28,967 bases of DNA, from NCBI GenBank assembly GCA_900765525.1, contig CAAFRY010000145.1, forward strand, positions 1-28,967, given 5' to 3'. Under the pieces are notes generated by a model. It had not been told where the DNA came from. It was given only the letters and a program-made list of their open reading frames with translations, and searched no databases. Each line of letters starts with the position of its first letter. The first letter of the stretch is position 1. This DNA comes from an uncultured Blautia sp. (GTDB lineage: Bacteria; Bacillota; Clostridia; Lachnospirales; Lachnospiraceae). Shown here piece after piece: positions 23,536 through 28,967 of this stretch. The translations under genes were made by a program, and so were the position numbers.

Positions 23536-24744
23536 ATGAAATTAACACAGGAACAGCAGGACATGCTGGAGGGAAAATATGGAAAGGGAACTGCCTATGC
23601 CATGAAAATACAGGTAGCCATAGGAGAATCCTTTGACGCAGAACGGATGGTTCCCATTACCAGGGCCCATGTGGCTTTATCAAACCAGGAGGCAGATTTG
23701 TGGTTTTGCGAAAAGCTGTTAAGGGAAGGAGCCAGGTGCAGAGTGACGCCTACGGTAAATCCCGGATTCTGCCTGGACTTTTTTAAGCAAAGAGATATGG
23801 TTGCCCCAGAATTTGCAGACCTGATGCAGAGAACTCACAATGCCTACAAGGCTATCGGCGCTCAGCTAAGTTATAACTGCACCCCTTATATTGACACCAA
23901 TGTTCCTCATTATGGAGAGGTTATTGCTTTTTCCGAGTCCAGCGCTACCCCCTATGTCAATGCAGTTTGGGGTGCAAGGAGCAACCGGGAGGGAGCCAAC
24001 AGCGCACTGTGCGCTGCCATCACAGGCTATGTGCCGGAATATGGACTGCTTCTGGAGGAGAACCGGAAGGGAGATATTCTGGTGGAAGTAAAGGCAGATG
24101 TAAAGACGCCCTATGATTACCATATTATTGGAATGTTGGGAAAGAAAATCGGGGAAGGGATTCCTGTATTCACCGGCTTCCCAAAGGAAACCATCACAAA
24201 AGAGGGCCTGAGAAATCTGGGAGCAGAGCTGAATACTTCCGGGGCTTACGGCATGTATCACATTGAAGGCTTTACACCGGAAGCACCGGATTTGAAAACC
24301 GCCTTTGGGGGAAAGGAACCGAAACGGACAGTGGTTCTCACCAATGAGGACAAAGAGCAGATACTAGAAGAAATCTCCCTGAGCGGCGGCAGAAAGATTG
24401 ATTTTGCCATGTTCGGATGTCCTCATTTTACTCTGGAGGAGGTAAAATATATTGCTTCTAAGCTGGATGGAAAGAAGCTGGAAAAGGAAATGTGGATTTT
24501 GGTGTCCAGCCATGTAAAAGAGATGGCAGTGCGTATGGGGCTGGATGATATAATTACCCGGGCGGGAGGATTTATTGTCCCGGATTCTTGTCCTGACCAG
24601 CCCTGCTGGAGGCATCTTGCAGGAAAGACCGGAATTACAGAATCGCCTAAATGTGCCTACTATCCACAGCGAAGGGGGATTCATTTCGTTATCCGGGATT
24701 TAGATACATGTATAGAAGCAGCGCTTACAGGGGAGGTAAAGTAA
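23536..24744 (+). CDS. Aconitase X large (catalytic) subunit, copy 2
   Basis: This 402-residue AcnX catalytic subunit is close to the family consensus. Motifs: LTQEQQDMLEGKYG at the start, YNCTPYIDTNVPHYGEVIAFSESSATPYVNAVWGARSNREG (about 120-160), GCPHFTLEEV (about 294-303) and a C-terminal Cys pair in SCPDQPCW. Members of this family remove water from cis-3-hydroxyproline or hydroxy acids, using an iron-sulfur cluster held by Cys. Conserved substrate-loop residues suggest this copy is active. I chose ATG 23536, not 23512, because AAGGAGAAGG lies directly upstream. It follows the 11-bp repeat array and is likely transcribed separately from, or more strongly than, the rest. Confidence 0.9.
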   Translation: MKLTQEQQDMLEGKYGKGTAYAMKIQVAIGESFDAERMVPITRAHVALSNQEADLWFCEKLLREGARCRVTPTVNPGFCLDFFKQRDMVAPEFADLMQRTHNAYKAIGAQLSYNCTPYIDTNVPHYGEVIAFSESSATPYVNAVWGARSNREGANSALCAAITGYVPEYGLLLEENRKGDILVEVKADVKTPYDYHIIGMLGKKIGEGIPVFTGFPKETITKEGLRNLGAELNTSGAYGMYHIEGFTPEAPDLKTAFGGKEPKRTVVLTNEDKEQILEEISLSGGRKIDFAMFGCPHFTLEEVKYIASKLDGKKLEKEMWILVSSHVKEMAVRMGLDDIITRAGGFIVPDSCPDQPCWRHLAGKTGITESPKCAYYPQRRGIHFVIRDLDTCIEAALTGEVK

Positions 24745-25149
24745 ATGGGCAGACGATTTCAATGCCACAAAATATCAGAGGGCTGTGCGGAGGCAGAAGC
24801 CCTGGTTTCCAAAGACCACATTATGTTTTATCTCATCGAGCCTAAGACAGGGACTGTAATTGAGAAGGCTCATGATTTAGAAGGAAAAACCGTAGCCGGC
24901 AAGGCTCTGGTCTTTCCCGGGGGAAAGGGCAGCTCCGTTGTCCAGGCCGACGGCCTGTACCAGTTGAAAATCCAGGGAAACATGCCTGCGGCCATGATTA
25001 TCCAGCATCCGGAAACGGTTCTGGTATCCAGCGCCATTATCATGGAGATTCCCATGGTGGATAAGGTAGAGCCGGAATTTTATGAGATATTAAAAGAAGG
25101 AGACAGAATCCTGGTGAATGCGGACCAGGGTTTTGTAGAAATATTATAG
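24745..25149 (+). CDS. Aconitase X small (swivel) subunit, copy 2
   Basis: This 134-residue DUF126/swivel-domain protein begins immediately after the large-subunit stop codon with GGGAGG upstream. The FPGGKGSSVVQADGLYQL loop corresponds to the serine/glycine phosphate-type loop of AcnX small subunits, and MPAAMIIQHPETVLVSSAIIMEIPMVD matches the C-terminal half of the domain. It pairs with copy 2 to form the complete type II enzyme. It closes the operon; the terminator hairpin begins 22 bases later. Confidence 0.88.
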   Translation: MGRRFQCHKISEGCAEAEALVSKDHIMFYLIEPKTGTVIEKAHDLEGKTVAGKALVFPGGKGSSVVQADGLYQLKIQGNMPAAMIIQHPETVLVSSAIIMEIPMVDKVEPEFYEILKEGDRILVNADQGFVEIL

Positions 25150-25170
25150 ATTCGATACACACCCTCTAAG

Positions 25171-25226
25171 AATGGAGCTGCTGTATGAAACATTTTTCCT
25201 TTTTGTTTCATAGGGCGGCTCCATTT
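25171..25226 (+). terminator. Terminator hairpin after the catabolic operon
   Basis: Two nested stems: 25171-25180 pairs with 25216-25225 (one G-U), and 25184-25192 pairs with 25204-25212 (perfect). A T-rich stretch (TTTCCTTTG) follows. This is the strongest terminator-like structure in the window. Confidence 0.75.
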
Positions 25227-25294
25227 CCTTTGCCTGTTTCCCAGGCCCATTTAAAGTTTTGCTTTGCAAAGGGAGCCTGCTCACACCTGAATCA

Positions 25295-25339
25295 TGTTCT
25301 TACGCAGCCCGACAGCAAGTGTTGGGCTGCGTAAGAACA
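25295..25339 (+). repeat. Perfect 16-bp (20 bp with one wobble) palindrome
   Basis: The arm TGTTCTTACGCAGCCC (25295-25310) is perfectly complementary to 25324-25339, and the stem extends four more pairs (one G-U) to a GCAAG loop. It lies in the 310-base non-coding gap (25150-25459), after the terminator and before a promoter. No U tract follows, so it is more likely an operator, a processing or stability hairpin, or a dispersed palindromic repeat than a terminator. Confidence 0.7.
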
Positions 25340-25383
25340 GTGACTACAGTGTTCCGGGTTCTGGGCAAAATAGAGCAAAAATA

Positions 25384-25413
25384 TTGGCATGGAACAGGAT
25401 TTTGTATTATACT
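25384..25413 (+). promoter_or_regulatory. Candidate sigma-70-type promoter for the plsY-glycosyltransferase pair
   Basis: TTGGCA (25384-25389) and TATACT (25408-25413) are 18 bases apart, with an overlapping TATTAT at 25405. It sits 45 bases after the palindrome and 47 before the TTG start of the acyltransferase. Confidence 0.5.
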
Positions 25414-25459
25414 GAATAGGAAAACGGGGAATGATGAACAGAAGTAAGGTGAAAGTAAA

Positions 25460-26086
25460 TTGATAGAATATATGGTATATATTGTATGGGGATATTTGTC
25501 GGGATGTATCCTGTTCGGAGCCTGGATTCCCAGACTTTTGAAGGGAGTTGATGTGAGAGAGGAGGCCAGGGATAATAATCCCGGAACGGCCAATGCTTTT
25601 CTCTACGGAGGAACTTTATGCGGAATTCTTGTGCTTTTGGGAGACATTCTCAAAGGGGTACTGCCGGTTCATTATGCTTTGGAGCGGTTTGGAACATTCC
25701 ATCCGGCCCTTGCTCTTATTATGGCGGCGCCGGTGCTGGGCCATACCTTTCCGATTCAGAGCCTTTTTGGGAGAAAGACAGGTAAGGGAGGCAAGGGAAT
25801 CGCTGTTTCCTTTGGGGTTTTGCTGGGACTTTATCCTTTTCTGGAAAGTTTTTGGTTGCTGGTATTTTGGTATCTTTTATTTTCAGCAGTGGTTATCCTG
25901 AATCCTCACAGTCTGCGGACGGTGGTATCCTTCCTTTTTCTATTGGTAAGCAGCATCCTGTTTAGGGTAAAACCAGTCATCACAGTGGGAACTGCACTTA
26001 TTTCTCTGGCTGTGACAGATAAACACAGAAAAGAACTGAAGAGAGAGAAAGAAAAAGAAATTCGATTTGTATTCAGGAGAAATTGA
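25460..26086 (+). CDS. plsY: PlsY-family acyl-phosphate:glycerol-3-phosphate acyltransferase
   Basis: This membrane acyltransferase (208 residues, about five to six helices) acylates glycerol-3-phosphate with acyl-phosphate to start phospholipid synthesis. The three PlsY motifs are visible: DNNPGTANAF (about 35-44; family GxxNxGATN), GDILKGVLPV and GHTFPIQSLFGRKTGKGGKGIA. The last contains a GRKT insertion relative to the usual FKGGKGVAT, and the C-terminal tail is long and Lys-rich. Start: TTG at 25460 with AAGGTGAAAG upstream (ATG 25472 is possible). The glycosyltransferase follows after 3 bases, so this may be an extra, glycolipid-linked copy rather than the housekeeping plsY. Confidence 0.82.
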   Translation: MIEYMVYIVWGYLSGCILFGAWIPRLLKGVDVREEARDNNPGTANAFLYGGTLCGILVLLGDILKGVLPVHYALERFGTFHPALALIMAAPVLGHTFPIQSLFGRKTGKGGKGIAVSFGVLLGLYPFLESFWLLVFWYLLFSAVVILNPHSLRTVVSFLFLLVSSILFRVKPVITVGTALISLAVTDKHRKELKREKEKEIRFVFRRN

Positions 26087-26089
26087 CAG

Positions 26090-27256
26090 ATGAAGGTTTT
26101 GATTTTATCCTGCAGGACAGGAGGAGGCCATGACGCAGCAGGCATGGCCATGAAAGAAGAGCTGAATGCCCGGGGCCATGAGGCGGTTTTGTTTGATTAC
26201 CTGACTTTGGCGGGACAGAAAGTTTCGGACAGAGTGGGAGATATATATGTGAATACGGTGAAAAAAATGCCCCATGTTTTTGGAGCAGTATATCAGCTGG
26301 GTATGGTAGTCAGCAGAATTACCAGAAAATCACCGGTATATTATGTAAACTCGAAAATGGGAAAATATCTGGAAACTTATTTGGAAGAGGAGCAGTTTGA
26401 CGCTATTCTAATGCCTCATTTGTACCCGGCAGAAACCATAACCTATATGAAAAGAAAAGGGGCGAAGCTGCCACTCACTGTAGCTATCATGACGGATTAT
26501 ACCTGTATTCCTTTTTGGGAAGAAACAGAGTGTGATTACTATATAGTGCCTCACCAAGAACTGATAAAGAGCTGTGTAAAGCGGGGGATACCGAAGGAGA
26601 AGCTGGTTCCTTTGGGAATTCCCGTAAGCCGCCGGTTCCGGCAAAGGGCGGATAAGGAAAAGGCCAGGGCGTATCTGAATTTTCCGAAAGACAAGAAAAT
26701 CTGCCTGCTTATGGGAGGGAGCATGGGAGCCGGAGATTTGGAAAGGCTTACAGAAAAACTATTGGAACAGGCAGGGGAGGATTACGCTGTTGCCGTTGTG
26801 TGCGGGAGCAATAAAAAAATTTTCCTGGGTCTGAAAAAGAAATACAAGGACAGAGAAAATTTGTATATCATCGGAAAAACCAACCAGATGGAAGTTTATA
26901 TGAAGGCCTGCGATATTATTTATACCAAGCCGGGAGGTCTGACTTCCACAGAGGCGGCGGTTTCGGGAATTCCTATTATCCATACGGCCCCTATTCCGGG
27001 ATGTGAAAGTGCTAACCGCCGTTTTTTTGTCAGACAAGGTATGTCCCTGGCACCAAGAACAACGGAGGCACAGGTGAGAGAAGGAATCCGGCTTTTGGAT
27101 GATAATGAGCGAGTGGAGGCCATGAAAAAGGCCCAAAAAGCTTGTATCAAGGGGGACAGCGGCAAAAGGATTGCAGATTTTCTGGAAGACCAGGTGTATT
27201 CCTGCCCGGAGGTGTATAAGGATAATACAGCAGAGTACAAAAATACCATGGTTTGA
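26090..27256 (+). CDS. MGDG synthase/UgtP-like diacylglycerol glycosyltransferase (GT28-type)
   Basis: This 388-residue cytoplasmic-face glycosyltransferase resembles UgtP/MGDG synthase enzymes that add glucose or galactose to diacylglycerol. The N-terminal GGGHDAAGMAM motif (about 12-22), the GTDYxxx-like MTDYTCIPFWEE and the donor-site KPGGLTSTEAAVSGIPII (about 282-299) are characteristic. The ATG follows CAGGAGAA. Coupling to a plsY homologue suggests glycolipid formation from newly made phosphatidate-derived diacylglycerol. Whether it is processive, and which sugar it uses, cannot be read. Confidence 0.88.
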   Translation: MKVLILSCRTGGGHDAAGMAMKEELNARGHEAVLFDYLTLAGQKVSDRVGDIYVNTVKKMPHVFGAVYQLGMVVSRITRKSPVYYVNSKMGKYLETYLEEEQFDAILMPHLYPAETITYMKRKGAKLPLTVAIMTDYTCIPFWEETECDYYIVPHQELIKSCVKRGIPKEKLVPLGIPVSRRFRQRADKEKARAYLNFPKDKKICLLMGGSMGAGDLERLTEKLLEQAGEDYAVAVVCGSNKKIFLGLKKKYKDRENLYIIGKTNQMEVYMKACDIIYTKPGGLTSTEAAVSGIPIIHTAPIPGCESANRRFFVRQGMSLAPRTTEAQVREGIRLLDDNERVEAMKKAQKACIKGDSGKRIADFLEDQVYSCPEVYKDNTAEYKNTMV

Positions 27257-27340
27257 GGCGTGTTTGCCCTTATTCAGAGAGGGTATCCTCAGTGTATGAG
27301 AAGTTTATGAGGATTAGAAGGAAAGTAGGAGGTTTTTATT

Positions 27341-27973
27341 ATGACACAGAGAGAAAGAATGATGGCGGGAATGCTTTACGACCCGGGCGACAAAGAGATT
27401 ATGGATGAACAGTTTCCTTATCTGGATTTGCTGGGGGAATTTAACGCCCTGCCTTCCAGTGCAGTGGAAAAGCGGGATGAACTGATGAAAAAAATGTTCG
27501 CCTCCTGTGGAGAGAACTGTTATATCCAGCCGCCTTTTTATGCAAACTGGAGTGGTCATCATATCCACATGGGAAATTCTGTATATGCCAACTTTAATTT
27601 TACGGTGGTGGACGATGGAGAGGTGTTTATCGGAAACCATGTGATGATAGGGCCAAACGTAACCATTGCCACAGCGGGACATCCGGTGGAGCCTTCTTTG
27701 CGAAAAAAAGGTATCCAGTTTAACAAGCCGGTACATATCGGAGACAATGTATGGATTGGAGCCGGAGCAATGATACTCCCAGGAGTGACAGTAGGGGAAA
27801 ATACAGTCATAGGCGCCGGCAGCGTAGTGACTAAGGATTTACCAGCCAATGTGGTGGCTGTGGGCAGCCCCTGCCGTGTGCTGCGGGAAATCGGTGAGAG
27901 GGATAAAATCTATTTTTATAAAGATGAGAAAATAGATGTGACACCGGAAGACTTTGAGGGACAGAGTTTATGA
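27341..27973 (+). CDS. Maltose/galactoside-type O-acetyltransferase (left-handed beta helix)
   Basis: This 210-residue acetyl-CoA-dependent sugar O-acetyltransferase has an N-terminal Mac domain (MTQRERMMAGMLYDPGD) followed by hexapeptide repeats from about residue 75 to 180. The catalytic His is H114 in TATAGHPVEP, and DNVWIGAGAMILPGVTVGENTVIGAGSVV is typical of maltose/galactoside acetyltransferases. AGGAGG precedes the ATG. The acceptor sugar is unknown. The 84-base gap upstream holds nothing I can name. Confidence 0.93.
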   Translation: MTQRERMMAGMLYDPGDKEIMDEQFPYLDLLGEFNALPSSAVEKRDELMKKMFASCGENCYIQPPFYANWSGHHIHMGNSVYANFNFTVVDDGEVFIGNHVMIGPNVTIATAGHPVEPSLRKKGIQFNKPVHIGDNVWIGAGAMILPGVTVGENTVIGAGSVVTKDLPANVVAVGSPCRVLREIGERDKIYFYKDEKIDVTPEDFEGQSL

Positions 27974-28905
27974 TTTTAAGTGTCAGCAGAAGGACAGATA
28001 TTCCTGCCTGCTATTGGGACTGGTTTTTAAACCGGGTGAAGGAAGGGTATCTGTATGTGAAAAACCCCATGAATCCTCATCAGGTTAGCAAAATAGAGGT
28101 TTCTCCGGAGACAGTGGACTGTATGGTGTTTTGGACCAAAAATCAGGGCCCCATGCTGGAAAAAATGGAAGAAATAAAGGACTACCCTTTCTACGTGCAG
28201 TTTACCCTGACCGGATACGGGAAGGAAATAGAGCCAGGGCTTCCGGATAAGCGGAGGCTGATTTCTCTGTTTCAGGAGTTGTCCCGGAGAATCGGAAAAG
28301 AGCGGGTCATATGGAGATATGACCCTATTTTCTTAAACCCTTCTTATTCACCTGCCTGGCATGTGAACACCTTTGAAGAAACAGGAAGGCAGTTAAAGGA
28401 TTATACGGAAAAATGTGTCATTAGTTTTCTGGACTTTTACGGAAAGACAGAAAGAAATATAAAAGGGCTGAATATCCGGCATATAGAGAGGGAAGAAATG
28501 TACTTCCTGGCTGAGAAGCTAAAAGAGAAGGCAGAGAATATGGGGCTTGTCCTGGAGACCTGTGGGGAAGAGTTGGATTTTCAATCCCTGGGTATTTCTC
28601 ACGGAAGCTGCATTGACAAGGCTCTTATAGAGAGAATCCTGGGCTGTAGGCTGAAGGGCAGCAAGGACAGAAACCAGAGGCCTGCCTGCGGATGTATGGA
28701 AAGCATAGAGGTAGGCGCCTATGATACCTGTCTCAATGGCTGCAGGTATTGTTATGCCAATGAGAACAGGGAAGCGGTGCAGCAGCGCCGCAGACGCTAT
28801 CATGTAAATTCACCCCTTCTCTGCGGAAACCTGGAGCAGGGAGATACTGTGACTGTGCGGAAGATGAAATCCTTAAAAGAGCCCCAGCTAAGACTAGTGT
28901 ACTGA
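27970..28905 (+). CDS. DUF1848 protein with C-terminal iron-sulfur Cys motif
   Basis: This 311-residue protein starts ILSVSRRTDIPACYWDW and ends with the DUF1848 Cys cluster C240-G-C242, then C254-x3-C258-x2-C261-Y. The CX3CX2C spacing is that of a radical-SAM [4Fe-4S] site, but it lies near the C-terminus, and the function of the family is not established to my knowledge. It overlaps the acetyltransferase by 4 bases (ATGA), so the two are co-translated. Function unknown. Confidence 0.85.
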   Translation: MILSVSRRTDIPACYWDWFLNRVKEGYLYVKNPMNPHQVSKIEVSPETVDCMVFWTKNQGPMLEKMEEIKDYPFYVQFTLTGYGKEIEPGLPDKRRLISLFQELSRRIGKERVIWRYDPIFLNPSYSPAWHVNTFEETGRQLKDYTEKCVISFLDFYGKTERNIKGLNIRHIEREEMYFLAEKLKEKAENMGLVLETCGEELDFQSLGISHGSCIDKALIERILGCRLKGSKDRNQRPACGCMESIEVGAYDTCLNGCRYCYANENREAVQQRRRRYHVNSPLLCGNLEQGDTVTVRKMKSLKEPQLRLVY

Positions 28906-28910
28906 CACGT

Positions 28911-28967
28911 TCACATTTCAACAAATGACTTGCCTGAATTTCCATCTGCTGCGTTGTCGTCAATCGA
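28911..28967 (-). CDS. Possible 3' end of a minus-strand gene cut by the window edge
   Basis: Read on the minus strand from the edge, 18 open codons end in TGA (complement of 28911-28913). The tail reads SIDDNAADGNSGKSFVEM, a plausible protein C-terminus. It converges on the DUF1848 gene with a 5-base gap. Too short to identify. Confidence 0.25.
   Translation of the reverse strand, partial: SIDDNAADGNSGKSFVEM

Noticed and set aside
10644..25149. Classical histidine utilisation (hut) operon
   Set aside because: No urocanase, imidazolonepropionase or formiminoglutamate enzyme is present, and the HAL-like protein lacks the MIO triad.

Overview
The window looks like chromosomal DNA of an anaerobic Firmicute, most likely Lachnospiraceae or a related Clostridia. 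Reasons: near-consensus AGGAGG-type ribosome sites before most genes, occasional TTG/GTG starts, all genes on one strand, an ftsE-ftsX-S41 protease block, several O2-sensitive-type enzyme families (molybdenum hydroxylase, aconitase X, MttB-like methyltransferases), and a moderate G+C content judged by eye. Every gene I can support is on the + strand, apart from a possible 18-codon gene tail at the right edge.

Positions 81-6526 hold housekeeping-type genes: a PucR/CdaR-type regulator, ftsE, ftsX, a possible 56-codon coupled small ORF, an S41 (CtpA/B-like) protease, a sodium:solute symporter and a 178-residue protein of unknown family. A 14-bp hairpin (6600-6641) separates this from the next region.

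Positions 6698-25149 hold the accessory system. It opens with a 2x[4Fe-4S] ferredoxin-like protein and a 954-residue SARP/BTAD-AAA-TPR regulator. Thirteen tightly packed genes follow: RidA, MttB-like 1, a three-subunit molybdenum hydroxylase (large, 2Fe-2S, FAD), a histidine-ammonia-lyase homologue, a BCCT transporter, aconitase X large and small subunits (pair 1), MttB-like 2, an Ldh2-family dehydrogenase, and aconitase X large and small subunits (pair 2). The lyase lacks the Ala-Ser-Gly triad that forms the MIO cofactor, the hallmark expected of an ergothionase-type lyase that expels trimethylamine rather than ammonia. It sits next to a transporter family specialised in quaternary amines. 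My working hypothesis is that this operon imports and degrades a quaternary-ammonium amino-acid betaine (ergothioneine, hercynine, or a proline/hydroxyproline betaine). An 8-unit array with an exact 11-bp period lies before the second aconitase X pair and ends in phase with a TTGACA box. That is the geometry SARP-type regulators recognise, so the BTAD regulator upstream is a natural candidate to bind it. A strong hairpin (25171-25226) closes the operon.

Positions 25150-25459 are non-coding and contain the terminator, a separate 20-bp-stem palindrome and a promoter. Positions 25460-28905 carry a PlsY-family acyltransferase coupled to an MGDG/UgtP-type glycosyltransferase (glycolipid synthesis), a maltose/galactoside-type O-acetyltransferase and a DUF1848 iron-sulfur protein.
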